Positions 1 through 10,962 of a stretch of 64,000 nt of DNA are shown piece after piece (the first letter of the stretch is position 1; each line of letters begins with the position of its first letter). The translations under genes were made by a program, and so were the position numbers. The notes below the pieces were generated by a model. It ran no database searches, was not told the DNA's origin, and was given only the letters and a program-made list of their open reading frames with translations. The stretch is taken from positions 124,001-188,000 of the forward strand of contig CAIFEY010000001.1 of NCBI GenBank assembly GCA_903789635.1. The letters run 5' to 3'. The stretch comes from an uncultured Eubacteriaceae bacterium (GTDB taxonomy: Bacteria > Bacillota > Clostridia > Peptostreptococcales > Anaerovoracaceae).

Positions 1-110
1 CGGCTAAGATTCGCCAGTGGAGAAAGCCTGAGCCTTACAAGGGCAAGGGAATCCGCTATGATGGTGAGATCGTCCGCAGAAAAGAAGGAAAGACCGGAGC
101 TAAGGCATAG
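1..110 (+). CDS. rplF: 50S ribosomal protein L6, C-terminal part (truncated by window start)
   Basis: Frame from nt 3 reads [35 protein letters not shown], an L6 C-terminus; followed by rplR. Confidence 0.93.
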   Translation, partial: AKIRQWRKPEPYKGKGIRYDGEIVRRKEGKTGAKA

Positions 111-128
111 TAGAAAGGAGTGTGCGTA

Positions 129-494
129 ATGGCAAACATGAGCAAGAATGACAAACGTCTGAAGAGACATCACAGACTGAGAAAAGACCTGAACGGAACT
201 CCTGAGAAGCCGAGACTGTGCGTATTCCGCTCTAACAAGAATATCGCATGCCAGATCATTGACGACACTGAGCGCAAGACTCTGGTATCGGCATCTACGC
301 TTGATAAGGATATCAAGGCAGAGATCGAGAACGGCGGAAATAAAGATGCCGCAAGAAAAGTCGGCGAAGCAGTTGCGAAGAGAGCACTGGAGAAGGGAAT
401 CACAGAGGTTTGCTTTGACAGAGGCGGATTCCTTTATCACGGAAGAGTTAAGGAACTCGCAGATGGCGCTCGCGAGGCTGGACTGAAGTTCTAA
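129..494 (+). CDS. rplR: 50S ribosomal protein L18
   Basis: [36 protein letters not shown]...; start moved to ATG 129 behind GAAAGGAG. Confidence 0.97.
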   Translation: MANMSKNDKRLKRHHRLRKDLNGTPEKPRLCVFRSNKNIACQIIDDTERKTLVSASTLDKDIKAEIENGGNKDAARKVGEAVAKRALEKGITEVCFDRGGFLYHGRVKELADGAREAGLKF

Positions 495-508
495 CGGGAG
501 GAAAAAGA

Positions 509-1012
509 ATGCGTAATACAATTGATGCTTCCAAGCTTGATCTGACGGAAACCATCATCAACATCAGACGTGTTGCGAAGACCGTAAAGGGTGGACGCAA
601 CATGAGATTCAGCGTAACAATCGTAGTCGGAGACCACAATGGTCACGTCGGCGTTGGTCTCGGAAAGTCTGCTGAAATTCCGGAAGCAGTCAGAAAAGCT
701 ACAGAAGCTGCAAAGAAGAATTTGATCTACGTTCCAATGGTTGGAACAACAATTCCACACAGACACATCGGCGAGCACGGTGCTGCAAGAGTTCTCCTGA
801 TGCCTGCACCGGCAGGAACCGGAGTACTGGCAGGATCTTCTGCTCGTACAGTTCTGGAAGCTGCGGGAATCCGCGACGTCAGAGCTAAGTCCGTCGGTTC
901 CGACAACTCCGGAAACATCGCACTGGCTACACTGCAGGGTCTGAAGGAACTGAAGACAGTTGAAAGTGTTGCTAAGCTGAGAGGCAAGACACCGGAAGAG
1001 ATTTTGGGATAA
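509..1012 (+). CDS. rpsE: 30S ribosomal protein S5
   Basis: S5 sequence ([34 protein letters not shown]); operon order. Confidence 0.98.
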   Translation: MRNTIDASKLDLTETIINIRRVAKTVKGGRNMRFSVTIVVGDHNGHVGVGLGKSAEIPEAVRKATEAAKKNLIYVPMVGTTIPHRHIGEHGAARVLLMPAPAGTGVLAGSSARTVLEAAGIRDVRAKSVGSDNSGNIALATLQGLKELKTVESVAKLRGKTPEEILG

Positions 1013-1025
1013 TAGGAGGAAGACA

Positions 1026-1208
1026 ATGGCTGGAAAGATTAAGATCACATTGACGAAAAGCCCGATTGGTGCTTCCCCTAAGCAGAAGAAAGTTGTAGAA
1101 GCACTGGGACTTAAGAAGATGCACCATTCTGTTGTATTAGATGACACACCTGCTACACGCGGTGCTGTTGCTAAGGTTCCGCATCTTCTCACTGTAGAAG
1201 AAGCATAA
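1026..1208 (+). CDS. rpmD: 50S ribosomal protein L30
   Basis: [34 protein letters not shown]; operon order. Confidence 0.97.
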   Translation: MAGKIKITLTKSPIGASPKQKKVVEALGLKKMHHSVVLDDTPATRGAVAKVPHLLTVEEA

Positions 1209-1229
1209 GGTTAGGAGGTGCGAAGTAGA

Positions 1230-1670
1230 ATGAATCTGCATGAATATATTGCACCAGCAGGTGCTAATAAATCCCGCAAGAGAAGAGGCCGCGGAAATGC
1301 TACCGGTCAGGGTAAGACCGGCGGCAGAGGTATGAACGGCCAGAAGCAGAGAAGCGGCGGCGGCGTAAGACTTGGTTTCGAGGGAGGCCAGATGCCGCTG
1401 TACAGACGTCTGCCAAAGAGAGGATTTACCAACATCTTCGCTACAGAGTATGCAGCGATCAACGTTGATGTCCTCAACAGATTCGAAGACGGAACAGTTG
1501 TTACACCGCAGCTTCTGAAGGACGCTGGCGTCGTAAAGAAGCTCAATGACGGCGTAAAGATTCTCGGCGGTGGTGAGATCGAGAAGAAGTTGACTGTTCA
1601 GGCTAGCAAATTCACGAAGAGTGCAAAAGAGAAGATTGAGGCAGCCGGCGGAAAGGCCGAGGTGATTTAA
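1230..1670 (+). CDS. rplO: 50S ribosomal protein L15
   Basis: [45 protein letters not shown] upstream of ATG 1230. Confidence 0.97.
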   Translation: MNLHEYIAPAGANKSRKRRGRGNATGQGKTGGRGMNGQKQRSGGGVRLGFEGGQMPLYRRLPKRGFTNIFATEYAAINVDVLNRFEDGTVVTPQLLKDAGVVKKLNDGVKILGGGEIEKKLTVQASKFTKSAKEKIEAAGGKAEVI

Positions 1671-2957
1671 ATGGAAATGTTAAAGACCATTCGCCAGGCT
1701 TTCGCTGTTAAAGAAATCCGGTCGAAAATGATCTTCACATTACTGATGCTCGTAGTATTCAGAATTGGATCCAACATCCCGGTTCCAGGAATCAACCACG
1801 ACGTGTTGGCACAGATGTTTACCAGTGGAAACATGGGTATCCTCGAGCTGTTCAACCTGTTCTCCGGTGGTTCCTTTGCAAACTTTACCGTATTTGCACT
1901 GAGTGTAACGCCGTACATTACGGCATCCATTATCGTGCAGCTGCTGACCGTGGCGTTCCCGTACTTCGAACGGCTCGCCAAGGAAGGCATGGAAGGTCGC
2001 AAGAAGATGGCGCAGATCACGCGTTATATGTCAGTCGTTCTGGCTGTCATCCAGGCGCTTGGTCTGACGTTCGGTCTGTTTAGAAAGGCGATTATTGATC
2101 AGTCGGTCTTTAACTTCATTGTAATCACATTGATCCTGACTGCAGGAACAACCTTCCTGATGTGGCTGGGAGAGCAGATTAATGAATATGGAGTAGGAAA
2201 TGGTATTTCCCTGCTGATTTTCGGAGGCATCATTGCCAGAATCCCGAGCGAGATTTCCGAAATCGGAAGCAAGGTCAGCGGAGGATCCATGTCCGTCATC
2301 ACTCTGATTCTGTTCATCGTCTTCGCGATCGTTGTTGTCGTCGGTATCATCGAGGTACAGCAGGGAACCAGAAAGATTCCTGTCCAGTACGCTAAGCGTG
2401 TGGTCGGAAGAAAGATGTACGGTGGTCAGTCCACACACATTCCGATGAAAGTCAATCAGGCCGGAGTTATTCCGATCATCTTTGCACTTTCACTGCTTCA
2501 GTTCCCGCTGACAATTATGTATTTCTTCCCAGGAACTGCATTCTACAGCTTCTGCCAGAAATACCTGTCACCTGCAGGAAGCCCTGGAGTTTGGGTTTAT
2601 GCAGTTTTGAATGTCGCGCTGATTATCTTCTTTAACTATTTCTACACGGCGATTACATTCAACCCGGTAGAAATCTCTAAGGATATGAAAGCCAACGGCG
2701 GATTCATTCCTGGAATCCGTCCGGGAAAGCCGACAACCGAGTATTTGAGCAACGTAATGTCTCGAATCTCCATCGTCGGAGCTATTTTCCTGGCGGTTGT
2801 TGCTACACTGCCGACACTGGTATCGCAGTACACAGGTCTGGACATCCGTTTCGGCGGAACATCCATCCTGATTGCTGTTGGTGTTGCGCTTGATACTGTA
2901 CAGCAGCTGCAGAATCAGATGCTGATGAGAAATTACCGAGGCTTTCTTAATAAATAG
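1671..2957 (+). CDS. secY: Protein translocase subunit SecY
   Basis: 428 aa polytopic protein with SecY motifs (IPVPGIN, FNLFSGGS, GIRPGKPT). Confidence 0.98.
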   Translation: MEMLKTIRQAFAVKEIRSKMIFTLLMLVVFRIGSNIPVPGINHDVLAQMFTSGNMGILELFNLFSGGSFANFTVFALSVTPYITASIIVQLLTVAFPYFERLAKEGMEGRKKMAQITRYMSVVLAVIQALGLTFGLFRKAIIDQSVFNFIVITLILTAGTTFLMWLGEQINEYGVGNGISLLIFGGIIARIPSEISEIGSKVSGGSMSVITLILFIVFAIVVVVGIIEVQQGTRKIPVQYAKRVVGRKMYGGQSTHIPMKVNQAGVIPIIFALSLLQFPLTIMYFFPGTAFYSFCQKYLSPAGSPGVWVYAVLNVALIIFFNYFYTAITFNPVEISKDMKANGGFIPGIRPGKPTTEYLSNVMSRISIVGAIFLAVVATLPTLVSQYTGLDIRFGGTSILIAVGVALDTVQQLQNQMLMRNYRGFLNK

Positions 2958-2983
2958 TGCGGAAAAGAATGGGAGATGAAATT

Positions 2984-3631
2984 ATGATCAGAACAATTCT
3001 TTTAGGCCCTCCGGGAGCAGGCAAGGGTACACAGGCAGCTAAGATCGTGGAGAAGTACAACATTCCTCACATCTCAACCGGAGATATTTTCAGAGAGAAT
3101 ATCAGCAAGGGCACCGCGCTTGGCATGAAGGCAAAAGAATACATGGACAAGGGAGAGCTCGTTCCTGATGATCTCGTCATCGAGATTGCAACCGACCGTC
3201 TGCTGGCGGACGACTGCAAGGCAGGATTCATCCTGGACGGCTTCCCGAGAACCGTTCATCAGGCAGAGAAGCTTGATGAATTCCTGAAGCAGCATGATAT
3301 GCCGCTGACGGTGGTAATCAATCTTGAAGTTGAAGACAGCGTTCTTATGGAACGTATCACCGGCCGCCGTGTGTGCCCGAAGTGTGGTGCAAGCTACCAT
3401 GTAACGGGCATGCCTCCTAAGAAGGAAGGCATCTGCGATGTCTGCGGATCGGAACTTGTTCAGAGAAAAGATGACAACGTTGAGACTGCGACGAACAGAA
3501 TCAGCGTTTACAACAAGCAGACGAAACCGCTGATCGAGTATTACGAGAAGGCGGGAATCATCGCAAACATTGACGGCTCCACACCGCTGCCAGTGACGTT
3601 TAAAAACGTCTCCGATGCGCTCGAAGCGTAA
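2984..3631 (+). CDS. adk: Adenylate kinase
   Basis: MIRTILLGPPGAGKGTQAAKI P-loop; Cys-type zinc LID (CPKCGASYH...CDVCG). Confidence 0.97.
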   Translation: MIRTILLGPPGAGKGTQAAKIVEKYNIPHISTGDIFRENISKGTALGMKAKEYMDKGELVPDDLVIEIATDRLLADDCKAGFILDGFPRTVHQAEKLDEFLKQHDMPLTVVINLEVEDSVLMERITGRRVCPKCGASYHVTGMPPKKEGICDVCGSELVQRKDDNVETATNRISVYNKQTKPLIEYYEKAGIIANIDGSTPLPVTFKNVSDALEA

Positions 3632-3689
3632 GCCGCTTCAGAGGCGGACAGAGCCAGAAGTTCACACATTAAAGAGAGAGGTGTAGAAT

Positions 3690-3911
3690 TTGGCGAAAAA
3701 AGACGTGATTGAAGCTATGGGAACTGTAGTCGATGCTCAGCCGAACGCAATGTTCAAGGTTAAGCTGGAAAACGGTTTCGAAGTAGAGGCGCATATTTCA
3801 GGAAAGATCAGAATGAATTACATCAGGATCCTGCCGGGAGACAAGGTAAAAGTGGAGCTTTCCCCTTACGACCTGGGACGCGGCAGAATCGTCTGGAGAG
3901 ACAGAGGCTAG
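3690..3911 (+). CDS. infA: Translation initiation factor IF-1 (TTG start)
   Basis: [53 protein letters not shown]. Confidence 0.96.
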   Translation: MAKKDVIEAMGTVVDAQPNAMFKVKLENGFEVEAHISGKIRMNYIRILPGDKVKVELSPYDLGRGRIVWRDRG

Positions 3912-3982
3912 GCAGTGCGGCCTTGAGCGGCTGTACTTTGTCTGATCACCGTTCGATCCGGAGCATTTGATAGGAGGTTGAC

Positions 3983-4096
3983 ATGAAAGTAAGAGCTTCT
4001 GTAAAACCTATCTGCGAGAAGTGCAAAGTTATCAAGAGACATGGCAAGGTCATGGTTATCTGTGAGAATCCTAAGCATAAGCAGAGACAGGGTTAA
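3983..4096 (+). CDS. rpmJ: 50S ribosomal protein L36 (37 aa, below the ORF-track size cutoff)
   Basis: ATG AAA GTA AGA GCT TCT ... = [47 protein letters not shown]. Confidence 0.97.
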   Translation: MKVRASVKPICEKCKVIKRHGKVMVICENPKHKQRQG

Positions 4097-4117
4097 TAGA
4101 TAAGAACATTATTATAG

Positions 4118-4167
4118 AAACGCCGGGATGTTTTTTAAAAAGAACAAAAAACATTCTGGCGTTTTTT
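4118..4167 (+). terminator. Intrinsic terminator/attenuator inside the ribosomal operon
   Basis: AACGCCgGgATGTTTTTT ... AAAAAACATtCtGGCGTTTTTT hairpin plus U-tract between rpmJ and rpsM. Confidence 0.8.
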
Positions 4168-4388
4168 GGTGTTATATGGTAAACTATGGGAGTTACGCAA
4201 GTAACACAGTTTTTTGCTGTCTGCATACTGCAAGCCGATGGCTGGTTAAATTCCGCGGCTGGAGTTACAGTGACAGACGGCGCATGTATGGGGTGCGGTG
4301 CCGGGGCTGCATGCCTTTAAATAATACATTGAACACCTGTCTATATCGCTCCCGGAACAGTGACGGAAGATAGGAAAGGAGGAAGCGT

Positions 4389-4757
4389 ATGGCTCGTATA
4401 GCCGGCGTAGATTTGCCGAGAGATAAGAGAGTTGAAATCGGACTCACTTATATCTATGGAATTGGCAGAACATCAGCCAAGAAAATCCTCGAGGAGTGCG
4501 GAATTAATCCGGACACGAGAGTCAAGGATCTGACAGAGGATGAGGCTGGTAAAATCAGAAAGGTCATCGACAGCGAATACATGGTTGAAGGTGATCTCAG
4601 ACGTGAAGTTTCCATGAACATCAAGCGTTTGATGGAGATCGGAAGCTACAGAGGAATCAGACATAGAAGAAGCCTTCCTGTAAGAGGTCAGAAGACCAAG
4701 ACCAACGCTCGTACTCGCAAGGGTCCGAAGAAAACTGTTGGCAGAAAAAAGAAATAA
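4389..4757 (+). CDS. rpsM: 30S ribosomal protein S13
   Basis: [34 protein letters not shown]. Confidence 0.98.
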   Translation: MARIAGVDLPRDKRVEIGLTYIYGIGRTSAKKILEECGINPDTRVKDLTEDEAGKIRKVIDSEYMVEGDLRREVSMNIKRLMEIGSYRGIRHRRSLPVRGQKTKTNARTRKGPKKTVGRKKK

Positions 4758-4775
4758 GGAAGGAGGACGTAAGCT

Positions 4776-5177
4776 ATGCCTAAGAATCAGAAGAACAAAA
4801 CGACTAGAAGAAAGAAGATCCAGCGTAAGAATATTACAAAGGGTCAGGCTCATATTCAGTCCACTTTTAACAATACGCTCGTAACACTGACAGACATGGA
4901 CGGTAATGCTCTGTCCTGGTCCAGTGCGGGTTCCCTCGGATTCAGAGGATCTAAGAAGTCCACTCCGTTCGCAGCACAGATGGCTGCAGAGACAGCAACT
5001 AAGGCTGCTATGGAGCATGGTCTTAAGACAGTTGAAGTTTATGTAAAGGGACCGGGTTCCGGAAGAGAGTCCGCTATCCGTGCTCTGCAGGCAGCAGGCC
5101 TGGAGATCACCATGATCAAGGACATCACACCGATTCCGCATAACGGATGCCGTCCGCCGAAGAGAAGAAGAGTCTGA
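4776..5177 (+). CDS. rpsK: 30S ribosomal protein S11
   Basis: [46 protein letters not shown]. Confidence 0.98.
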   Translation: MPKNQKNKTTRRKKIQRKNITKGQAHIQSTFNNTLVTLTDMDGNALSWSSAGSLGFRGSKKSTPFAAQMAAETATKAAMEHGLKTVEVYVKGPGSGRESAIRALQAAGLEITMIKDITPIPHNGCRPPKRRRV

Positions 5178-5200
5178 TGGAAGGGAGGAGTAAGTAAAAT

Positions 5201-5821
5201 ATGGCTAGATATACATGTGCTAACTGCAGACTTTGCAGAAGAGAAGGCCAGAAGATGTTCCTTAAGGGAGACAGATGCTATGGCCCTAAGTGCGCGCTTG
5301 AAAAGAAAAACTACGCTCCTGGACAGCATGGTCAGATGAGACATAAGATGTCTGAGTATGGAATGCAGCTCAGAGAAAAGCAGAAGGCGAAGAGATTCTA
5401 CGGAATCCAGGAGACACAGTTCAGAAACCTGTTCGAGAGAGCAGACAGAGCTGCCGGCGTAACCGGAGACAACCTGCTCGTTCTGCTTGAGCGCAGACTG
5501 GACAATGTCGTATACAGACTGGGATTCGCTTCTTCCAGAAAAGAAGCAAGACAGATGGTCGTACACGGACATTTCCGCCTGAACGGCAAGAAGGTAAATT
5601 CCCCGGCTCAGGAAGTCAAGCCTGGAGACGTTATCAAGGTTAAGGAGAAGAGCCAGAACTCTCCTAAGTTTAAGGAAATCAGAGACATGCAGATTACTGT
5701 ACCGTCCTGGCTGTCTGTAGACGTAGACAAGCTGGAAGGTAAAGTACTGGTGCTGCCTACCAGAGAGGATGTTGATACACCGATCGCAGAGCATCTGATC
5801 GTCGAGTTGTACTCCAAATAA
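5201..5821 (+). CDS. rpsD: 30S ribosomal protein S4 with N-terminal zinc-type cysteines
   Basis: [37 protein letters not shown]4 domain [27 protein letters not shown]. Confidence 0.98.
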   Translation: MARYTCANCRLCRREGQKMFLKGDRCYGPKCALEKKNYAPGQHGQMRHKMSEYGMQLREKQKAKRFYGIQETQFRNLFERADRAAGVTGDNLLVLLERRLDNVVYRLGFASSRKEARQMVVHGHFRLNGKKVNSPAQEVKPGDVIKVKEKSQNSPKFKEIRDMQITVPSWLSVDVDKLEGKVLVLPTREDVDTPIAEHLIVELYSK

Positions 5822-5868
5822 TAGCCTGCTGCAGGTTATAGCGTTTGGATTAAAAGGAGGTTTTTTTA

Positions 5869-6813
5869 GTGTTAGAAATCGAAAAACCAACGATAAGCAA
5901 AGAAATCAGCGACGACGGCAGATATGGAAAGTTTATCGTAGAACCTCTTGAAAGAGGATATGGTACGACTCTGGGCAACGCGATGAGAAGAATCCTGCTC
6001 AGCTCCCTTCCGGGAGCCGCGGTGACTTCTGTTAAAATTGACGGTATTCTTCATGAGTTTTCGTCGATTCCTGGTGTTAAGGAAGACGTTACGGAAATTA
6101 TTCTGAACCTGAAGAATCTGGCAGTCCGCCTGAACGGTGAGGACACCAAGCGTGTCATCATCAACGCGGTCGGACCTAAGGAAGTAACAGCTGCAGACAT
6201 CGTAGGGGATGACGGTCTCGAGATTTTCAACCCTGATCTGCATATCGCAACACTGGAAGAGAACGCAACGCTGGTTATGGAGATCAACCTGGCCAGAGGA
6301 CGCGGCTACGTTCCGGCTGAACAGAATAAGACAGAGAGTACACCAATTTCTGTAATTCCGGTAGATTCTATCTATACGCCGGTCAGAAAGGTCAATTTTA
6401 CCGTAGAAAATACCAGAGTAGGTCAGGTTACTGACTATGACAGACTAGTCCTTGAAATCTGGACCGACGGCTCCGTAGCGCCTGCTGAGGGTGTCTCTAT
6501 CGGAGCAAAGATCATGCGGGAGCATCTGAACCTGTTTATCGAGTTGGATGACTCCACGGGCAGCATGGAAATCATGGTCGAAAAGGAAGAAGATCAGAAG
6601 GAAAAGGCACTGGAGATGACCATTGAGGAGCTGGAGCTCTCTGTAAGATCTTACAACTGTCTGAAGCGCGCCAACATCAACACTGTTGAAGAGCTGACGG
6701 AGAAGACAGAAGAAGATATGATGAAGTTCCGCAACCTTGGTAAAAAGTCTCTGGAAGAAGTAAAGAACAGACTCGAAGAACTCGGACTTGGACTCAAGCC
6801 GAGCGAAGAGTAA
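5869..6813 (+). CDS. rpoA: DNA-directed RNA polymerase subunit alpha
   Basis: RpoA NTD ([24 protein letters not shown]) and CTD ([42 protein letters not shown]). Confidence 0.98.
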   Translation: MLEIEKPTISKEISDDGRYGKFIVEPLERGYGTTLGNAMRRILLSSLPGAAVTSVKIDGILHEFSSIPGVKEDVTEIILNLKNLAVRLNGEDTKRVIINAVGPKEVTAADIVGDDGLEIFNPDLHIATLEENATLVMEINLARGRGYVPAEQNKTESTPISVIPVDSIYTPVRKVNFTVENTRVGQVTDYDRLVLEIWTDGSVAPAEGVSIGAKIMREHLNLFIELDDSTGSMEIMVEKEEDQKEKALEMTIEELELSVRSYNCLKRANINTVEELTEKTEEDMMKFRNLGKKSLEEVKNRLEELGLGLKPSEE

Positions 6814-6830
6814 ACGGAAGGAGAATTGAC

Positions 6831-7172
6831 ATGCCGGGATATAGAAAACTGGGCAGAAACAGCGCGCACAGAAAAGCGATGCTTAGAAATCTTGTCACCG
6901 ATCTCTTCAGAGAGGAGAGAATCTCCACAACAGATACTCGCGCTAAGGAAGCAAGAAGAGAGGCTGAGAAGCTGATCACACTGGCTAAGCGCGGAGATCT
7001 GGCTGCAAGAAGACAGGTTATGGGCTACGTATACGATGAAGACGTTACATCCAAGCTGTTCGACGACATTGCTCCGAGATATGCTGAGCGTAACGGCGGA
7101 TACACCAGAATCCTCAAGCTGGGACCTCGCAGAGGCGACAACTCTGAGGTTGTTTTCCTGGAGCTCGTGTAG
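6831..7172 (+). CDS. rplQ: 50S ribosomal protein L17
   Basis: [49 protein letters not shown]. Confidence 0.98.
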   Translation: MPGYRKLGRNSAHRKAMLRNLVTDLFREERISTTDTRAKEARREAEKLITLAKRGDLAARRQVMGYVYDEDVTSKLFDDIAPRYAERNGGYTRILKLGPRRGDNSEVVFLELV

Positions 7173-7202
7173 TACGGTTTCAAGAGTGAATTGAACAATC
7201 AT

Positions 7203-7231
7203 GCGTCGGGGATTATCCCCGGCGCTTTTTG
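7203..7231 (+). terminator. Intrinsic terminator of the ribosomal operon
   Basis: GCGtCGGGGATtATCCCCGgCGCTTTTT. Confidence 0.85.
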
Positions 7232-7405
7232 CATATGCGGATTCAGAAGCGGCGGAACAGGAGCGGCAGCTGCACGGAGAGGGGTCAGCCGAGTGATTTA
7301 TTTCTTAATCTTCCGGTTGTTGTGTAGTAGAATGATATTGGGAGATATTTCGTATTCGCTCCGCAGATTGGGAGACGCGGGCGGAATTAAGATAAGGACT
7401 GAGAG

Positions 7406-8545
7406 ATGAACAATTTTAAGTTAAAGGGGAATGCATTCACAAAGGTCTTCACCGTTCTGATCCTTGTGGATATATTTTTGCCGAATGTGGTCGTGACGGC
7501 GGTACTTGGGCTGATGCTGCTGTATGAGCTGCTGACGTTCCTCGCGGTGAAGTCGGCGGGCGAGCTGCGCTTTGGCACGGTCTGCGGCAAAAAAGAAGCG
7601 GCCAAGGGGGAACGCGTTTCTGTCCGGCTGAAGGCTGAGGGAAAGGGGCAGACGATCATGTTCGCCTCCTGCCACGCCGACATGAACGTGGAAAACATGC
7701 TGACGGGAGAGAACAGCGACACGCCGGCCAACTTCGTGCTGAAGAGAAAGGGCGGAAGCGGCTATCGGATCAACGTCACGGAGGAGCGCTGCGGCGTGGT
7801 TCACGTCACGCTGAACAACACGAGAATTCAGGACGCGTTCGGGAAGAAGCAGGGGTATGTGCTCACGGGGTCGCAGGCGGAGATCCTGTACCGCCCGGAC
7901 GTCCGGACGGTCGAGCTCCCGGAGCGCTTCTTCGCGGCCGGATCTGCGGGCGTCTACCTGTTTGCACGCGGTGACGAGTTCCACGGCGACTTTATCGGAA
8001 GCCCGCAGTCCGGCGAGGGCGGCAGTGCAGACGGGACAGGAGGCGCAGCGGGTGCCGGCTGGGGGACCGGGCAGATGAGCGGCGCGGACAGGGCTAAGAA
8101 CTGGGTCGTCAAGGCTTTTGAGCCGGTCGCGTTTTCGCCGATGGCCAACCAGCCGGTTTCCGGCAGGATCGGCGTCGTGTTCCTGAACTATGTCCAGAGC
8201 GGCCACGTCGTCACGCCGGAGCGGAAGAGCCGACTCGCGGAGCTCGCGGTCTCCGCGGCCGACACGCTCACGAAGGCGGGGCTCGCGCACGAGTTCTTCT
8301 GGCTCGGCAGGAGCGCGGACGGGTCGGCGGAGTGCCGCCGCCGCGTGCACCGCTCCGCGGATGACGTGCAGCAGACCTCGGACGAGCTGATGCGCACCGG
8401 ATTCACGGAGGAAAACGGTGCCGAGGTCTTAAAGAACGCCATCCGGCCGGGTGAGCTGGACGCGTTCCTGCTGATCAGCGCCGGCGGAGACCAGGAAGGC
8501 GTACTGTTCGGCGAGCTGGGCAGCGTGCGTATGCTGAAGGCGTAG
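7406..8545 (+). CDS. Membrane-anchored hypothetical protein, possibly a divergent DUF58-like protein
   Basis: Two N-terminal TM segments followed by a beta-rich domain; weak resemblance to DUF58 region, with a Gly/Ala-rich insert where the conserved motif would lie. Confidence 0.45.
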   Translation: MNNFKLKGNAFTKVFTVLILVDIFLPNVVVTAVLGLMLLYELLTFLAVKSAGELRFGTVCGKKEAAKGERVSVRLKAEGKGQTIMFASCHADMNVENMLTGENSDTPANFVLKRKGGSGYRINVTEERCGVVHVTLNNTRIQDAFGKKQGYVLTGSQAEILYRPDVRTVELPERFFAAGSAGVYLFARGDEFHGDFIGSPQSGEGGSADGTGGAAGAGWGTGQMSGADRAKNWVVKAFEPVAFSPMANQPVSGRIGVVFLNYVQSGHVVTPERKSRLAELAVSAADTLTKAGLAHEFFWLGRSADGSAECRRRVHRSADDVQQTSDELMRTGFTEENGAEVLKNAIRPGELDAFLLISAGGDQEGVLFGELGSVRMLKA

Positions 8546-8727
8546 CGCGCGGCTCGGAAGCGCTCCGGAAAGAAGCGCGGATCATCGCGCTGAAGGGAGC
8601 CGCAGCGGCACGGCAGCGCTATAGTAAGAAGCGCCGGCAGCGCGCGGTGGAAATTACCTGCATTATCGCGCGGCTCGGTGCGCCGCGGCGGTGTTGTCTG
8701 TGCATCAATGCATTGTGGCGGAGGCCA

Positions 8728-8778
8728 AGGCTTCTCCTCATTTCTTGTGGGATGGGGAGAAGCCGGTTTTCTTTTTTG
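8728..8778 (+). terminator. Intrinsic terminator
   Basis: GGCTTCTCCtCAT...GATGGGGAGAAGCC followed by GGTTTTCTTTTTT. Confidence 0.8.
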
Positions 8779-8920
8779 TCTAATAAATGAGACAGTCCGA
8801 TAATATAGAAAATCTGAATTTGAAGTAAGTGGTAAGTCGGGATATAGTCAATATGGATGATTATGCATTTTATGATAGATATTGGTAAAAGGAAGAGTGA
8901 GAGAAGGGAGCAGGAGACCT

Positions 8921-10741
8921 ATGTTTCATATAAATATTCCGTCGCTGGAGAGGGAAATTACCTGTGAGGCGGGCGAAAACCTGATGCAGGTGCTGCTGAG
9001 AAATCAGATCTACGTGGATAACGCGTGCAGCGGAAAGGGGCTCTGCGGGAAGTGCAGGGTCCGCATTCTGCAGCAGGAGGGTGACCAGCCGCTCGGGTTT
9101 ACGGATGAGGAAGTTCATCTTTTGTCGGAAAAGGAAAGGGAAGAGGGCGTGCACATCTGCTGCATGATGGACGTGCAGCAGGACCTGACGGTCGCGCCGA
9201 TGCAGAAGGAGAAGAAGACGGAGGTCCTCGCGGGCGGTTACACGCCGGAGTTCGCGCACTGCCCGGACACGAGGAAGATCTCGGTCGAGATCGAGGCGCC
9301 GTCGCTGGAGACGCAGACGCCGTTCGAGGAGCTGCTGATGGAGAAGACCGGGGCTGAGTCCGTGGATCCGCTGGCGCTGCCTGCGGGCGGAAGGATGCCG
9401 GGGACGTATACGGCGGTTCTGCATAAGGATCGTGTAATTGCGATCGAGGAAGGCGACACAACGGAACGTCTGTACGGTGCGGCCGTCGACATCGGAACGA
9501 CGACGGTCGTCTGCTCGCTGGTCGACCTGCACACCGGAGAGATCCTCGCCGACGCGTCGCAGGTGAACGCGCAGAAGCACTTTGGACAGGACGTACTGAG
9601 CCGTATCACCTATGAGATGGAAAACCCGGAAACGGGCGCAGGAGAGCTTCAGAAGGCCATTTCCGAGTCGATCATGGGCATGCTGGGTGAGGCGTGCCGC
9701 AAGGCGGACGTCAAGCTGACGGAGATTTACGAGATTTCCGTCGCGGCGAACTGCACGATGATGCACTTGCTGCTCGGCGTGGACGCGCGTCCGCTCGGCC
9801 GTTCGCCGTATGCTCCGGTCTTTACGGCGGCAAAGGACATCCCGGCCGCTTCCATCGGCATTCACGCGGCGCGGGGGGCAAGGCTCTACGCACTGCCGTC
9901 CGTCTCGGCGTATATCGGTGCAGACATCGTCGCCGGTGCGAGGGTCTGCGACCTGGTTCACCAGAACGGCAACGTCCTGTTCATCGACATCGGAACGAAC
10001 GGCGAGATCGTGCTGTCCAACCACGGGAAGCTGCTCTGCTGCTCCTGTGCGGCGGGACCGGCGCTCGAGGGAATGAACATCAGCTCCGGCATGCGCGCTG
10101 AGGAGGGCGCGGTCGAGGACGTCCAGATCCTGGAGGATCACGTGGACCTGAAGACGATCGGCGGCACCGATCCGGCGGGACTCTGCGGAAGTGGAATCCT
10201 CGCGGCGATCCGCGAGCTGCTGAAGGCGGGAATCGTGAAGAAGAGCGGCGCGTTCGTGAAGGCGGGCCACTTCCCTGAGGAGGACTTCCGCGCGGAGCGT
10301 CTGAAGGTCGACGAGGACGGCAAGCGCTCGTTCCTGCTGTCGACGGCGCCGCACGAGATCCAGGTCACCCAGAGCGACGTGCGCCAGGTTCAGCTCGCTA
10401 AGGGCGCGATTTTGTCCGGATTCGAGGCGCTCCTGCGCAAGGCGGGAATCGGCATGGCCGACCTCGACGAGGTCCTGATCGCCGGCCAGTTCGGCGCGCA
10501 CCTCCCGGCGGAGAGCCTGACCGGAACCGGCATCCTGCCGGAAGAGGTCAGCGACCGCCTGAAGTACGTCGGAAACACGTCCCGTACAGGCGCGTACATG
10601 GCGCTGATGTCCGGCGAGGTGAAGCAGCAGGTCGAGACACTGTCCCACGAGATGGACTACATGGAGCTCGGCGCTACCGAGAACTACGAGCAGCTGTTCA
10701 CCAAGTGCCTGATGTTCCCTTCGAACAGGAAGCGTAAGTAA
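8921..10741 (+). CDS. Corrinoid-protein reductive activator (RACo/ASKHA-type ATPase with N-terminal 2Fe-2S domain)
   Basis: N-terminal ferredoxin cysteines DNACSGKGLCGKCRVRI; ASKHA motifs GAAVDIGTTTVVCSLVD and VLFIDIGTNGEIVL; ACSGSGLLA-like LCGSGILAAI. Confidence 0.9.
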   Translation: MFHINIPSLEREITCEAGENLMQVLLRNQIYVDNACSGKGLCGKCRVRILQQEGDQPLGFTDEEVHLLSEKEREEGVHICCMMDVQQDLTVAPMQKEKKTEVLAGGYTPEFAHCPDTRKISVEIEAPSLETQTPFEELLMEKTGAESVDPLALPAGGRMPGTYTAVLHKDRVIAIEEGDTTERLYGAAVDIGTTTVVCSLVDLHTGEILADASQVNAQKHFGQDVLSRITYEMENPETGAGELQKAISESIMGMLGEACRKADVKLTEIYEISVAANCTMMHLLLGVDARPLGRSPYAPVFTAAKDIPAASIGIHAARGARLYALPSVSAYIGADIVAGARVCDLVHQNGNVLFIDIGTNGEIVLSNHGKLLCCSCAAGPALEGMNISSGMRAEEGAVEDVQILEDHVDLKTIGGTDPAGLCGSGILAAIRELLKAGIVKKSGAFVKAGHFPEEDFRAERLKVDEDGKRSFLLSTAPHEIQVTQSDVRQVQLAKGAILSGFEALLRKAGIGMADLDEVLIAGQFGAHLPAESLTGTGILPEEVSDRLKYVGNTSRTGAYMALMSGEVKQQVETLSHEMDYMELGATENYEQLFTKCLMFPSNRKRK

Positions 10742-10962
10742 TAGATAGTAAGCAAACGGCCGATGGGGCGCGCTTTGCCTGGAATTTAACAATATTAACC
10801 TTGGGCAAAGCACAGATGGCGAAACCAAGGGCTTCGGAAGTGCTGCGTGAGTCCGGAGCGGCAGTCACGGCAGGCTTTCAGCACCGGATGGATTTTGTCC
10901 GCGCGCGCCCCGGCGGATATATAAACTAAGAGCATGAGAATCAGAAGAATATAGGAGAATGA

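Noticed and set aside
4128-4373. 81-aa ORF between rpmJ and rpsM
   Set aside because: Starts inside the terminator hairpin; no RBS or recognisable protein.
8780-8920. Cobalamin riboswitch upstream of the corrinoid cluster
   Set aside because: Leader too short and no B12-box-like sequence recognised.
8870-10828. 652-aa minus-strand ORF opposite the RACo-like gene
   Set aside because: Arg/Leu/Asp-rich shadow ORF from high-GC codon usage; plus-strand product is a clear family member. Same for 15672-17651, 30612-32240, 32328-33686, 18327-19781 and 23408-25540 on the minus strand.
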